DNA of 64,000 nt from Maratus speciosus (Eukaryota > Arthropoda > Arachnida > Araneae > Salticidae), in NCBI GenBank assembly GCA_963932465.1, contig OZ010792.1, forward strand, positions 285,307,836 through 285,371,835, read 5' to 3'. The translations under genes were made by a program, and so were the position numbers. Under the pieces are notes generated by a model. The model searched no databases. It had not been told where the DNA came from and worked only from the letters and a program-made list of their open reading frames with translations. Position 1 is the first letter of the stretch. Each line of letters opens with the position of its first letter. This document shows positions 32,004 through 48,900 of the stretch, one piece after another.

Positions 32004-32986
32004 GTAAATTAAAATATGCTCCAAAAATATTATCTTCATGCTCTTTACCACTCCAGCAGCTGCGAGATACAGGGCATCAGCCGAAATATTCCAAGCACGA
32101 ATAACGCATGTAGACATTAAATATACTTAACTCTACAGACGGGGTGCAAAATTCATACTTTGTTTTCATCAGTACTGTCTTGCCTTAAGAGTCCACGACA
32201 GTCCACAACGACAATCACAATACACACTTCTAAAAAAGAATTTACTTTGTTATTAATATATTTACCTATATATATACTTTTTATTTATTATTATTTTGTA
32301 CTATTTATTGTTAGTAACAGTTTTATTATTACTATGAACATCTTTAGCTTTATTGTATTTATAATAGTGATTACAGTTATTGATTATAATTATTGCTATC
32401 ACCATTATATTTTAATTGGTTAAAATTATATTTCTTGGTGTCATTATTTTTCAATTTAAATAAAAAAAATAATCTATTATTATTTTTTTTATAATTATTA
32501 TTTTTGATAGTATTATGTCCATCGTTTTTACTTATTTATAACGATAATTCTTGGAATCCTTATTATTTATCTTATTATTAGCATTATATTAATTGTTATC
32601 GTTATTTGATTTATTACTATGATTAATATTAAAAAAATAATAATTATTATTATTATTACTTTTAACAATATCATTAGTATTATTATATTATTATTATTGT
32701 TGATATAATTACATATTTATTATTATATATGGAAATTATTTATGATGATTTTTTCATAAATATATTATGACAATTATTAATTTGTTTTAAAAAATTTTGC
32801 TTTATTATTACATTGAGAATATCGTAGTCGGACTAACGTAGGAACTTAACAAGATTCCCTATCTGCAGAAGCCAATGTGATGCGGAGACATGAGCCAATA
32901 AACATAGTAGAAAATTCATTAAGAATTGGCAATATTTTTCGGTTTCTTTTGTCACAGACATAGAAACTCTCAGGAACACCTTTACC

Positions 32987-33019
<33 letters not shown>

Positions 33020-36000
33020 TAAAATATGCTCCAAAAATATTATCTTCATGCTCTTTACCACTCCAGCAGCTGCGAGATACAGGGCATCAGCCGAAATATT
33101 CCAAGCACGAATAACGAATGTAGACATTAAATATACTTAACTCTACAGACGGGGTGCAAAATTCATGCTGTGTTTTCATCAGTACTGTCTTGCCTTAAGA
33201 GTCCACGACAGTCCGCAACGACAATCACAATACACACTTCTAAAAAAGAATTTTCTTTGTTATTAATATATTTACCTATACATATACTTTTCATTTATTA
33301 TTATTTTGTACAATTTATTGTTAGTAACAGTTTTATTATTACTATGAATATCTTTAGCTTCATTGTATTTATAATAGTCATTACAGTTATTGATTATAAT
33401 TATTGCTATAACCATTATATTTTAATTAGTTAAAATTATATTTCTTTGTGTCATTATTTTTCAATTAAAAAAAAAAACTATTATTATTTTTTTATAATTA
33501 TTATTTTTGTTAGTATTATGTCCATCGTTTTTACTTATATATAACGATAATTCTTCGAATCATTATTATTTATCTTATTATTAGTATTATATTAATTGTT
33601 ATCGTTATTTGATATATTACTATGATTAATATTAAATTAATAATAATAATAATAATTATTATTTTTTTTAACATTATCTTTCTGTTATATTATTATTATT
33701 GTTGATATAATTACATAACTATTATTATATATGAAAATTATTTATGATGATTTTTTTTTAAATATATTATGACAATTATTAATTTGTTTTAAAAAATTTT
33801 GCTTTATTATTACATTGAGAATATCGTAGTCGGACTAACGTAGGAACTTAACAAGATTCCCTATCCGCAGAAGCCAATGTGATGCGGAGACATGAGCCAA
33901 TAAACATAGTAGAAAATTCATTAAGAATTGGCAATATTTTTCGGTTTCTTTTGTCACAGACATAGAAACTCTCAGGAACACCTTTACCAAAAAAAAAAAA
34001 AAAAAAAATCAGTAAATTAAAATATGCTCCAAAAATATTATCTTCATGCTCTTTACCACTCCAGCAGCTGCGAGATACAGGGCATCAGCCGAAATATTCC
34101 AAGCACGAATAACGCATGTAGACATTAAATATACTTAACTCTACAGACGGGGTGCAAAATTCATACTTTGTTTTCATCAGTACTGTCTTGCCTTAAGAGT
34201 CCACGACAGTCCGCAACGACAATCACAATACACACTTCTAAAAAAGAATTTACTTTGTTATTAATATATTTACCTATATATATATATACTTTTTATTTAT
34301 TATTATTTTGTACTATTTATTGTTAGTAACAGTTTTATTATTACTATGAATATCTTTAGCTTTATTGTATTTATAATAGTGATTACAGTTATTGATTATA
34401 ATTATTGCTATCACCATTATATTTTAATTGGTTAAAATTATATTTCTTGGTGTCATTATTTTTCAATTTAAATAAAAAAAATAATCTATTATTTTTTTTT
34501 ATAATTATTATTTTTGATAGTATTATGTCCATCGTTTTTACTTATTTATAACGATAATTCTTGGAATCCTTATTATTTATCTTATTATTAGCATTATATT
34601 AATTGTTATCGTTATTTGATTTATTACTAGGATTAATATTAAAAAAATAATAATAATTATTATTATTACTTTTAACAATATCATTAGTATTATTATATTA
34701 TTATTATTGTTGATGTAATTACATATTTATTATTATATATGAAAATTATTTATGATGATTTAAAAAAAAATTATATTATGACAATTATTAATTTGTTTTA
34801 AAAATTTTTGCTTCATTATTACATTGAGAATATCGTAGTCGGACTAACGTAGGAACTTAACAAGATTCCCTATCTGCCGAAGCCAATGTGATGCGGAGAC
34901 ATGAGCGAATAAACATAGAAGAAAATTCCTTAAGAATTGGCAATATTTTTCGCTTCCTTTTGTCACAGACATAGAAACTCTCAGGAACACACTTACCAAA
35001 AAAAAATAATAACAATAATCAGTATGTTAAAATATGCTCCAAAAATATTATCTTCATGCTCTTTACCACTCCAGCAGCTGCGAGATACAGGGCATCAGCC
35101 GAAATATTCCAATCATGAATAACGCATGTAGACATTAAATATACTTAGCTCTGCAGACGGGGTGCAAAATTCATGCTGTGTTTTCATCAGTACTGTCTTG
35201 CCTTAAGAATCCACGACAGTCACGCAACGACAATCACAATACACACTTCTAAAAAAGAATTTTCTTTGTTATTAATATATTTACCTATACATATACTTTT
35301 TATTTATTATTATTATGTACAATTTATTGTTAGTAACAGTTTTATTATTACTATGAATATCTTTAGCTTCATTGTATTTATAATAGTCATTACAGTTATT
35401 GATTATAATTATTGCTATAACCATTATATTTTAATTAGTTAAAATTATATTTCTTTGTGTCATTATTTTTCAATTTAAATAAAAAAAAACTATTATTATT
35501 TTTTATAATTATTATTTTTGTTAGTATTATGTCCATCGTTTTTACTTATATATAACGATAATTCTTCGAATCATAATTATTTATCTTATTATTAGTATTA
35601 TATTAATTGTTATCGTTATTTGATATATTACTATGATTAATATTAAATTAATAATAATAATAATTATTATTATTATTTTTAACATTATCTTTGTGTTATA
35701 TTATTATTATTGTTGATATAATTACATAACTATTATTATATATGAAAATTATTTATGATGATTTTTTTTTTAAATATATTATGACAATTATTAATTTGTT
35801 TTAAAAATTTTTGCTTTATTATTACATTGAGAATATCGTAGTCGGACTAACGTAGGAACTTAACAAGATTCCCTATCTGCAGAAGCCAATGTGATGCGGA
35901 GACATGAGCCAATAAACATAGTAGAAAATTCATTAAGAATTGGCAATATTTTTCGGTTTCTTTTGTCACAGACATAGAAACTCTCAGGAACACCTTTACC

Positions 36001-39000
36001 AAAAAAAAAAAAAAATCAGTAAATTAAAATATGCTCCAAAAATATTATCTTCATGCTCTTTACCACTCCAGCAGCTGCGAGATACAGGGCATCAGCCGAA
36101 ATATTCCAAGCACGAATAACGCATGTAGACATTAAATATACTTAACTCTACAGACGGGGTGCAAAATTCATGCTTTGTTTTCATCAGTACTGTCTTTCCT
36201 TAAGAGTCCACGACAGTCCACAACGACAATCACAATACACACTTCTAAAAAGAATTTACTTTGTTATTAATATATTTACCTATATATATACTTTTTATTT
36301 ATTTTTTTTTGTACTATTTATTGTTAGTAACAGTTTTATTATATCTATGAATATCTTTAGCTTCATTGTATTTATAATAGTCATTGCAGTTATTGATTAT
36401 AATTATTGCTATCACCATTATATTTTAACTAGTTAAAATTATATTTCTTGGTGTCATTAATTTTCAATTTAAATAAAAAAATAATCTATTATTATTTTTT
36501 TTATAATTATTATTTTTGTTAGTATTATGGTCATCGTTTTAACTTATTTATAACGATAATTCTTGGAATCATTATTATTTATCTTATTATTAGTATTATA
36601 TTAATTGTTATCGTTATTTGATTTATTACTATGATTAATATTAAAATAATAATAATAATAATTATTATTATTATTTTAACATTATCATTAGTATTATTAT
36701 ATTATTATTATTGTTGATATAATTACATATTTATTATTATATATGGAAATTATTTATGATGATTTTTTCATAAATATATTATGACAATTATTAATTTGTT
36801 TTAAAAAATTTTGCTTTATTATTACATTGAGAATATCGTAGTCGGACTAACGTAAGAACTTAACAAGATTCCCTATCTGCAGAATCCAATGTGATGCGGA
36901 GACATGAGCCAATAAACATAGTAGAAAATTCATTAAGAATTGGCAATATTTTTCGGTTCCTTTTGTCACAGACATAGAAACTCTCAGGAACACCTTTACC
37001 AAAAAAAAAAAAAAAAATCAGTAAATTAAAATATGCTCCAAAAATATTATCTTCATGCTCTTTACCACTCCAGCAGCTGCGAGATACAGGGCATCAGCCG
37101 AAATATTCCAAGCACGAATAACGCATGTAGACATTAAATATACTTAACTCTACAGACGGGGTGCAAAATTCATGCTTTGTTTTCATCAGTACTGTCTTGC
37201 CTTAAGAGTCCACGACAGTCCGCAACGACAATCACAATACCCACTTCTAAAAAGAATTTACTTTGTTATTAATATATTTACCTATATATATACTTTTTAT
37301 TTATTATTTTTTTGTACTATTTATTGTTAGTAACAGTTTTATTATATCTATGAATATCTTTAGCTTCATTGCATTTATAATACTCATTACAGTTATTGAT
37401 TATAATTATTGCTATCAACATTATATTTTAACTAGTTAAAATTATACTTCTTGGTGTCATTAATTTTCAATTTAAATAAAAAAATAATCTATTATTATTT
37501 TTTTTATAATTATTATTTTTGTTAGTATTATGGTCATCGTTTTAACTTATTTATAACGATAATTCTTGGAATCATTATTATTTATCTTATTATTAGTATT
37601 ATATTAATTGTTATCGTTATTTGATTTATTACTATGATTAATATTAAAATAATAATAATAATAATTATTATTATTATTTTTAACATTATCATTAGTGTTA
37701 TTATATTATTATTATTGTTGATATAATTACATAACTATTATTATATATGAAAATTATTTATGATGATTTTTTTAAAAATATATTATGACAATTATTAATT
37801 TGTTTTAAAAAATTTTGCTTTATTATTACATTGAGAATATCGTAGTCGGACTAACGAAGAACTTAACAAGATTCCCTATCTGCAGAAGCCAATGTGATGC
37901 GGAGACATGAGCCAATAAACATAGTAGAAAATTCATTAAGAATTGGCAATATTTTTCGCTTCCTTTTGTCACAGACATAGAAACTCTCGGGAACACCCTT
38001 ACCAAAAAAAAAAATAATAATAATAATAATAATCGGTAAGTTAAAATATGCTCCAAAAATATTATCTTCATGGTCTTTACCACTCCAGCAGCTGCGAGAT
38101 ACAGGGCATCAGCCGAAATATTCCAAGCACGAATAACGCATGTAGACATTAAATATACTTAACTCTACAGACGGGGTGCAAAATTTATGCTTTGTTTTCA
38201 TCAGTACTGTCTTGCCTTAAGAGTCCACGACAGTCCGCAACGACAATCACAATACACACTTCTAAAAAAGAATTTACTTTGTTATTAATATATTTACCTA
38301 TATATATACTTTTTATTTATTATTATTTTGTACAATTTATTGTTAGTAACAGTTTTATTATTACTATGAATATCTTTAGCTTCATTGTATTTATAATAGT
38401 CATTACAGTTATTGATTATAATTATTGCTATAACCATTATATTTTAATTAGTTAAAATTATATTTCTTTGTGTCATTATTTTTCAAATTAAATAAAAAAA
38501 AACTATTATTATTTTTTTATAATTATTATTTTTGTTAGTATTATGACCATCGTTTTTACTTATATATAACGATAATTCCTGGAATCATTATTATTTATCT
38601 TATTATTAGTATTATATTAATTGTTATCGTTATTTGATTTATTACTATGATTAATATTAAAATAATAATAATAATAATAATTATTATTATTTTTAACATT
38701 ATCATTAGTATTATTATATTATTATTATTGTTGATATAATTACATATTTATTATTATATATGTAAATTATTTATGATGATTTTTTTTAAATATATTATGA
38801 CAATTATTAATTTTTTTTTTTAAATTTTGCTTTATTATTACATTGAGAATATCGTAGTCGGACTAACGTAGGAACTTAACAAAATTCCCTATCTTCAGAA
38901 GCCAATGTGATGCGGAGACATGAGCCAATAAACATAGTAGAAAATTCATTAAGAATTGGCAATATTTTTCGCTTCCTTTTGCACAGACATAGAAACTCTC

Positions 39001-41875
39001 AGGAACACCCTTACCAAAAATAATAATAATAATAATCAGTAAGTTAAAATGTGCTCCAAAAATATTATCTTCATGCTCTTTACCACTCCAGCAGCTGCGA
39101 GATACAGGGCATCAGCCGAAATATTCCAAGCACCAATAACGCATGTAGACACTAAATATACTTAACTCTACAGACGGGGTGCAAAATTCATGCTTTGTTT
39201 TCATCAGTACTGTCTTGCCTTAAGAGTCCACGACAGTCCGCAACGACAATCACAATACACACTTCTAAAAAAGAATTTACTTTGTTATTAATATATTTAC
39301 CTATATATATACTTTTTATTTATTATTATTTTGTACAATTTATTGTTAGTAACAGTTTTATTATTACTATGAATATCTTTAGCTTCATTGTATTTATAAT
39401 AGTCATTACAGTTATTGATTATAATTATTGCTATAACCATTATATTTTAATTAGTTAAAATTATATTTCTTTGTGTCATTATTTTTCAATTTAAATAAAA
39501 AAAATAAATTATTATTATTTTTTTATAATTATTATTTTTGTTAGTATTATGTCCATCGTTTTTACTTATATATAACGATAATTCTTGGAATCATTATTAT
39601 TTATCTTATTATTAGTATTATATTAATTGTTATCGTTATTTGATATATTACTATGATTAATATTAAATTAATAATAATAATAATTATTATTATTATTTTT
39701 AACATTATCATTAGTGTTATTATATTATTATTATTGTTGATATAATTACATAACTATTATTATATATGAAAATTATTTATGATGATTTTTTTTTTAAATA
39801 TATTATGACAATTATTAATTCGTTTTAAAAAATTTTGCTTTATTATTACATTGAGAATATCGTAGTCGGACAAACGTAGGAACTTAACAAGGTTCCCTAT
39901 CTGCAGAAGCCAATGTGATGCGGAGACATGAGCCAATAAACATAGTAGAAAATTCATTAAGAATTGGCAATATTTTTCGGTTCCTTTTGCCACAGACATA
40001 GAATTTCTCAGGAACACCTTTACCAAAAAAAAAAAAAAAAAAAATTATTAAATTAAAATATGCTCCAAAAATATTATCTTCATGCTCTTTACCACTCCAG
40101 CAGCTGCGAGATACAGGGCATCAGCCGAAATATTCCAAGCACGAATAACGCATGTAGACATTAAATATACTTAACTCTACAGACGGGGTGCAAAATTCAT
40201 GCTTTGTTTTCATCAGTACTGTCTTGCCTTAAGAGTCCACGACAGTCCGCAACGACAATCACAATACACACTTCTAAAAAGAATTTACTTTGTTATTAAT
40301 ATATTTACCTATATATATATTTTTTATTTATTATTTTTTTGTACTATTTATTGTTAGTAACAGTTTTATTATATGAATATCTTTAGCTTCATTGTATTTA
40401 TAATACTCATTACAGTTATTGATTATAATTATTGCTATCACCATTATATTTTAACTAGTTAAAATTATATTTCTTGGTGTCATTAATTTTCAATTTAAAT
40501 AAAAAAAAACTATTATTATTTTTTTATAATTATTATTTTTGTTAGTATTATGACCATCGTTTTAACTTATATATAACGATAATTCTTGGAATCATTATTA
40601 TTTATCTTATTATTAGTATTATATTAATTGTTATCGTTATTTGATTTATTACTATGATTAATATTAAAATAATAATAATAATAATTATTATTATTATTTT
40701 TAACATTATCATTAGTGTTATTATATTATTATTATTGTTGATATAATTACATAACTATTATTATATATGAAAATTATTTATGATGATTTTTTTAAAAATA
40801 TATTATGACAATTATTAATTTGTTTTAAAAAATTTTGCTTTATTATTACATTGAGAATATCGTAGTCGGACTAACGAAGAACTTAACAAGATTCCCTATC
40901 TGCAGAAGCCAATGTGATGCGGAGACATGAGCCAATAATCATAGTAGAAAATTCATTAAGAATTGGCAATATTTTTCGGTTCCTTTTGTCACATACATAG
41001 AAACTCTCAGGAACACCCTTACCAAAAAATAATAATAATAATAATAATCAGTAAGTTAAAATATGCTCCAAAAATATTATCTTCATGCTCTTTACCACTC
41101 CACCAGCTGCGAGATACAGGGCATCAGCCGAAATATTCCAAGCACGAATAACGCATGTAGACATTAAATATACTTAACTCTACAGACGGGGTGCAAAATT
41201 CATGCTTTGTTTTCATCAGTACTGTCTTGCTTTAAGGGTCCACGACAGTCCGTAACGACAATCACAATACACACTTCTAAAAATGAATTTACTTTGTTAT
41301 TAATATATTTACCTATATATATACTTTTTATTTATTATTATTTTGTACAATTTATTGTTAGTAACAGTTTTATTATTACTATGAATATGTTTAGCTTCAT
41401 TGTATTTATAATAGTCATTACAGTTTTTGATTATAATTATTGCTATAACCATTATATTTTAATTAGTTAAAATTATATTTCTTTGTGTCATTATTTTTCA
41501 ATTTAAATAAAAAAATAAACTATTATTATTTTTTTATAATTATTATTTTTGTTAGTATTATGTCCATCGTTTTTACTTATATATAACGATAATTCTTGGA
41601 ATCATTATTATTTATCTTATTATTAGTATTATATTAATTGTTATCGTTATTTGATTTATTACTATGATTAATATTAAAATAATAATAATAATTATTATTA
41701 TTATTATTTTTAACATTATCATTAGTATTATTATATTATTATTATTGTTGATATAATTACATATTTATTATTATATATGGAAATTATTTATGATGATTTT
41801 TTCATAAATATATTATGACAATTATTAATTTGTTTTAAAAATTTTTGCTTTATTATTACATTGATAATATCGTAG

Positions 41876-44800
41876 TCGGACTAACGTAGGAACTTAACAA
41901 GATTCCCTATCTGCAGAAGCCAATGTGATGCGGAGACATGAGCCAATAAACATAGTAAAAAATTCATTAAAAATTGGCAATATTTTTCGGTTCCTTTTGT
42001 CACAGACATAGAAACTCTCAGGAACACCCTTACCAAAAAAAAAAATAATAATAATAATCAGTAAGTTAAAATATGCTCCAAAAATATTATCTTCATGCTC
42101 TTTACCACTCCAGCAGCTGCGAGATACAGGGCATCAGCCGAAATATTCCAAGCACGAATAACGCATGTAGACATTAAATATACTTAACTCTACAGACGGG
42201 GTGCAAAATTCATGCTTTGTTTTCATCAGTACTGTCTTGCCTTAAGAGTCCACGACAGTCCGCAACGACAATCACAATACACACTTCTAAAAAAGAATTT
42301 ACTTTGTTATTAATATATTTACCTATATATATACTTTTTATTTATTATTATTTTGTACAATTTATTGTTAGTAACAGTTTTATTATTACTATGAATATCT
42401 TTAGCTTCATTGTATTTATAATAGTCATTACAGTTTTTGATTATAATTATTGCTATAACCATTATATTTTAATTAGTTAAAATTATATTTCTTTGTGTCA
42501 TTATTTTTCAATTTAAATAAAAAAATAAACTATTATTATTTTTTTATAATTATTATTTTTGTTAGTATTATGTCCATCGTTTTTACTTATATATAACGAT
42601 AATTCTTGGAATCATTATTATTTACTTATTATTAGTATTATATTAATTGTTATCGTTAGTTGATATATTACTATGATTAATATTAAATTAATAATAATAA
42701 TAATTATTATTATTATTTTTAACATTATCATTAGTGTTATTATATTATTATTATTGCTGATATAATTACATAACTATTATTATATATGAAAATTATTTAT
42801 GATGATTTTTTTTTAAATATATTATGACAATTATTAATTTGTTTTAAAAAATTTTGCTTTATTATTACATTGAGAATATCGTAGTCGGACTAACGTAGGA
42901 ACTTAACAAGATTCCCTATCTGCAGAAGCCAATGTGATGCGGAGACATGAGCCAATAAACATAGTAGAAAATTCATTAAGAATTGGCAATATTTTTCGGT
43001 TCCTTTTGTCACAGACATAGAAACTCTCAGGAACACCCTTACCAAAAAAAAAAAATCAGTAAGTTAAAATATGCTCCAAAAATATTATCTTCATGCTCTT
43101 TACCACTCCAGCAGCTGCGAGATACAGGGCATCAGCCGAAATATTCCAAGCACGAATAACGCATGTAGACATTAAATATACTTAACTCTACAGACGGGGT
43201 GCAAAATTCATGCTTTGTTTTCATCAGTACTGTCTTGCCTTAAGAGTCCACGACAGTCCGCAACGACAATCACAATACACACTTCTAAAAAGAATTTACT
43301 TTGTTATTAATATATTTACCTATATATATACTTTTTATTTATTATTATTTTGTACTATTTATTGTTAGTAACAGTTTTATTATATGAATATCTTTAGCTT
43401 CATTGTATTTATAATACTCATTACAGTTATTGATTATAATTATTGCTATCACCATTATATTTTAATTAGTTAAAATTATATTTCTTGGTGTCATTACTTT
43501 TCAATTTAAATAAAAAAATAAACTATTATTATTTTTTTATAATTATTATTTTTGTTAGTATTATGGTCATCGTTTTAACTTATTTATAACGATAATTCTT
43601 GGAATCATTATTATTTATCTTATTATTAGTATTATATTAATTGTTATCGTTATTTGATTTATTACTATGATTAATATTAAAAAAAATAATAATTATTATT
43701 ATTATTATTTTTAACATTATCATTAGTATTATTATATTATTATTATTGTTGATATAATTACATATTTATTATTATATATGGAAATTATTTATGATGATTT
43801 TTTCATAAATATATTATGACAATTATTAATTTGTTTTAAAAATTTTTGCTTTATTATTACATTGAGAATATCGTAGTCGGACTAACGTAGGAACTTAACA
43901 AGATTCCCTATCTGCAGAAGCCAATGTGATGCGGAGACATGAGCCAATAAACATAGTAGAAAATTCATTAAAAATTGGCAATATTTTTCGGTTCCTTTTG
44001 TCACAGACATAGAAACTCTCAGGAACACCCTTACCAAAAAAAAAAATAATAATAATAATAATCAGTAAGTTAAAATATGCTCCAAAAATATTATCTTCAT
44101 GCTCTTTACCACTCCAGCAGCTGCGAGATACAGGGCATCAGCCGAAATATTCCAAGCACGAATAACGCATGTAGACATTAAATATACTTAACTCTACAGA
44201 CGGGGTGCAAAATTCATGCTTTGTTTTCATCAGTACTGTCTTGCCTTAAGAGTCCACGACAGTCCGCAACGACAATCACAATACGCACTTCTAAAAAAGA
44301 ATTTACTTTGTTATTAATATATTTACCTATATATATACTTTTTATTTATTATTATTTTGTACAATTTATTGTTAGTAACAGTTTTATTATATGAATATCT
44401 TTAGCTTCATTGTATTTATAATACTCATTACAGTTATTGATTATAATTATTGCTATCACCATTATATTTTAATTAGTTAAAATTATATTTCTTGGTGTCA
44501 TTAATTTTCAATTTAAATAAAAAAGTAAACTATTATTACTTTTTTATAATTATTATTTTTGTTAGTATTGTGGTCATCGTTTTAACTTATTTATAACGAT
44601 AATTCTTGGAATCATTATTATTTATCTTATTATTAGTATTATATTAATTGTTATCGTTATTTGATTTATTACTATGATTAATATTAAAAAAAATAATAAT
44701 TATTATTATTATTATTTTTAACATTATCATTAGTATTATTATATTATTATTATTGTTGATATAATTACATATTTATTATTATATATGGAAATTATTTATG

Positions 44801-45900
44801 ATGATTTTTTCATAAATATATTATGACAATTATTAATTTGTTTTAAAAATTTTTGCTTTATTATTACATTGAGAATATCGTAGTCGGACTAACGTAGGAA
44901 CTTAACAAGATTCCCTATCTGCAGAAGCCAATGTGATGCGGAGACATGAGCCAATAAACATAGTAGAAAATTCATTAAAAATTGGCAATATTTTTCGGTT
45001 CCTTTTGTCACAGACATAGAAACTCTCAGGAACACCCTTACCAAAAAAAAAAAAAAATAAAAAAAATAATAATAATCAGTAAGTTAAAATATGCTCCAAA
45101 AATATTATCTTCATGCTCTTTACCACTCCAGCAGCTGCGAGATACAGGGCATCAGCCGAAATATTCCAAGCACGAATAACGCATGTAGACATTAAATATA
45201 CTTAACTCTACAGACGGGGTGCAAAATTCATGCTTTGTTTTCATCAGTACTGTCTTGCCTTAAGAGTCCACGACAGTCCGCAACGACAATCACAATACGC
45301 ACTTCTAAAAAAGAATTTACTTTGTTATTAATATATTTACCTATATATATACTTTTTATTTATTATTATTTTGTACAATTTATTGTTAGTAACAGTTTTA
45401 TTATATGAATATCTTTAGCTTCATTGTATTTATAATACTCATTACAGTTATTGATTATAATTATTGCTATCACCATTATATTTTAATTAGTTAAAATTAT
45501 ATTTCTTGGTGTCATTAATTTTCAATTTAAATAAAAAAGTAAACTATTATTACTTTTTTATAATTATTATTTTTGTTAGTATTGTGGTCATCGTTTTAAC
45601 TTATTTATAACGATAATTCTTGGAATCATTATTATTTATCTTATTATTAGTATTATATTAATTGTTATCGTTATTTGATTTATTACTATGATTAATATTA
45701 AAATAATAATAATAATAATAATTATTATTATTTTTAACATTATCATTAGTATTATTATATTATTATAATTGTTGATATATTTACATATTTATTATTATAT
45801 ATGAAAATTATTTATGATTATTTAAAAAAAAAATATATTATGACAATTATTAATTTGTTTTAAAAATTTTTGCTTTATTATTACATTGAGAATATCGTAG
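41876..45900 (+). repeat. Higher-order repeat, 4-monomer unit 1
   Basis: Monomer order a-b-c-c'. Type a keeps TTATTACTATGAATATC and is followed by GTTAGTTGATATATTAC. Types b, c and c' have the shortened TTATATGAATATC; c and c' also share ATACGCACTTC, AAAAAGTAAACTATTATTAC and ATTGTGGTCATCG. The next unit repeats this order about 4,027 bp on. Confidence 0.85.
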
Positions 45901-48900
45901 TCGGACTAACGTTGGAACTTAACAAGATTCCCTACCTGCAGAAGCCAATGTGATGCGGAGACATGAGCCAATAAACATAGTAGAAAATTCATTAAAAATT
46001 GGCAATATTTTTCGGTTCCTTTTGTCACAGACATAGAAACTCTCAGGAACACCCTTACCAAAAAAATAATAATAATAATAATAATCAGTAAGTTAAAATA
46101 TGCTCCAAAAATATTATCTTCATGCTCTTTACCACTCCAGCAGCTGCGAGATACAGGGCATCAGCCGAAATATTCCAAGCACGAATAACGCATGTAGACA
46201 TTAAATATACTTAACTCTACAGACGGGGTGCAAAATTCATGCTTTGTTTTCATCAGTACTGTCTTGCCTTAAGAGTCCACGACAGTCCGCAACGACAATC
46301 ACAATACACACTTCTAAAAAAGAATTTACTTTGTTATTAATATATTTACCTATATATATACTTTTTATTTATTATTATTTTGTACAATTTATTGTTAGTA
46401 ACAGTTTTATTATTACTATGAATATCTTTAACTTCATTGTATTTATAATAGTCATTACAGTTTTTGATTATAATTATTGCTATAACCATTATATTTTAAT
46501 TAGTTAAAATTATATTTCTTTGTGTCATTATTTTTCAATTTAAATAAAAAAATAAACTATTATTATTTTTTTATAATTATTATTTTTGTTAGTATTATGT
46601 CCATCGTTTTTACTTATATATAACGATAATTCTTGGAATCATTATTATTTACTTATTATTAGTATTATATTAATTGTTATCGTTAGTTGATATATTACTA
46701 TGATTAATATTAAATTAATAATAATAATAATAATTATTATTATTTTTAACATTATCATTAGTGTTATTATATTATTATTATTGTTGATATAATTACATAA
46801 CTATTATTATATATGAAAATTATTTATGATGATTTTTTTTTTAAATATATTATGACAATTATTAATTTGTTTTAAAAAATTTTGCTTTATTATTACATTG
46901 AGAATATCGTAGTCGGACTAACGTAGGAACTTAACAAGATTCCCTATCTGCAGAAGCCAATGTGATGCGGAGACATGAGCCAATAAACATAGTAGAAAAT
47001 TCATTAAGAATTGGCAATATTTTTCGGTTCCTTTTGTCACAGACATAGAAACTCTCAGGAACACCCTTACCAAAAAAAAAAATCAGTAAGTTAAAATATG
47101 CTCCAAAAATATTATCTTCATGCTCTTTACCACTCCAGCAGCTGCGAGATACAGGGCATCAGCCGAAATATTCCAAGCACGAATAACGCATGTAGACATT
47201 AAATATACTTAACTCTACAGACGGGGTGCAAAATTCATGCTTTGTTTTCATCAGTACTGTCTTGCCTTAAGAGTCCACGACAGTCCGCAACGACAATCAC
47301 AATACACACTTCTAAAAAGAATTTACTTTGTTATTAATATATTTACCTATATATATACTTTTTATTTATTATTATTTTGTACTATTTATTGTTAGTAACA
47401 GTTTTATTATATGAATATCTTTAGCTTCATTGTATTTATAATACTCATTACAGTTATTGATTATAATTATTGCTATCACCATTATATTTTAATTAGTTAA
47501 AATTATATTTCTTGGTGTCATTACTTTTCAATTTAAATAAAAAAATAAACTATTATTATTTTTTTATAATTATTATTTTTGTTAGTATTATGGTCATCGT
47601 TTTAACTTATTTATAACGATAATTCTTGGAATCATTATTATTTATCTTATTATTAGTATTATATTAATTGTTATCGTTATTTGATTTATTACTATGATTA
47701 ATATTAAAAAAAAAATAATAATAATTATTATTATTATTTTTAACATTATCATTAGTATTATTATATTATTATTATTGTTGATATAATTACATATTTATTA
47801 TTATATATGGAAATTATTTATGATGATTTTTTCATAAATATATTATGACAATTATTAATTTGTTTTAAAAATTTTTGCTTTATTATTACATTGAGAATAT
47901 CGTAGTCGGACTAACGTAGGAACTTAACAAGATTCCCTATCTGCAGAAGCCAATGTGATGCGGAGACATGAGCCAATAAACATAGTAGAAAATTCATTAA
48001 AAATTGGCAATATTTTTCGGTTCCTTTTGTCACAGACATAGAAACTCTCAGGAACACCCTTACCAAAAAAAAAAAAAAAAATAATAATAATAATCAGTAA
48101 GTTAAAATATGCTCCAAAAATATTATCTTCATGCTCTTTACCACTCCAGCAGCTGCGAGATACAGGGCATCAGCCGAAATATTCCAAGCACGAATAACGC
48201 ATGTAGACATTAAATATACTTAACTCTACAGACGGGGTGCAAAATTCATGCTTTGTTTTCATCAGTACTGTCTTGCCTTAAGAGTCCACGACAGTCCGCA
48301 ACGACAATCACAATACGCACTTCTAAAAAAGAATTTACTTTGTTATTAATATATTTACCTATATATATACTTTTTATTTATTATTATTTTGTACAATTTA
48401 TTGTTAGTAACAGTTTTATTATATGAATATCTTTAGCTTCATTGTATTTATAATACTCATTACAGTTATTGATTATAATTATTGCTATCACCATTATATT
48501 TTAATTAGTTAAAATTATATTTCTTGGTGTCATTAATTTTCAATTTAAATAAAAAAGTAAACTATTATTACTTTTTTATAATTATTATTTTTGTTAGTAT
48601 TGTGGTCATCGTTTTAACTTATTTATAACGATAATTCTTGGAATCATTATTATTTATCTTATTATTAGTATTATATTAATTGTTATCGTTATTTGATTTA
48701 TTACTATGATTAATATTAAAAAAATAATAATAATAATTATTATTATTATTTTTAACATTATCATTAGTATTATTATATTATTATTATTGTTGATATAATT
48801 ACATATTTATTATTATATATGGAAATTATTTATGATGATTTTTTCATAAATATATTATGACAATTATTAATTTGTTTTAAAAATTTTTGCTTTATTATTA

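Noticed and set aside
32846..33127. Minus-strand ORFs of 70-110 codons in the satellite core
   Set aside because: Their length depends on the poly(A) tract staying in frame, giving runs of Phe or Lys. They open and close with tract length from copy to copy.
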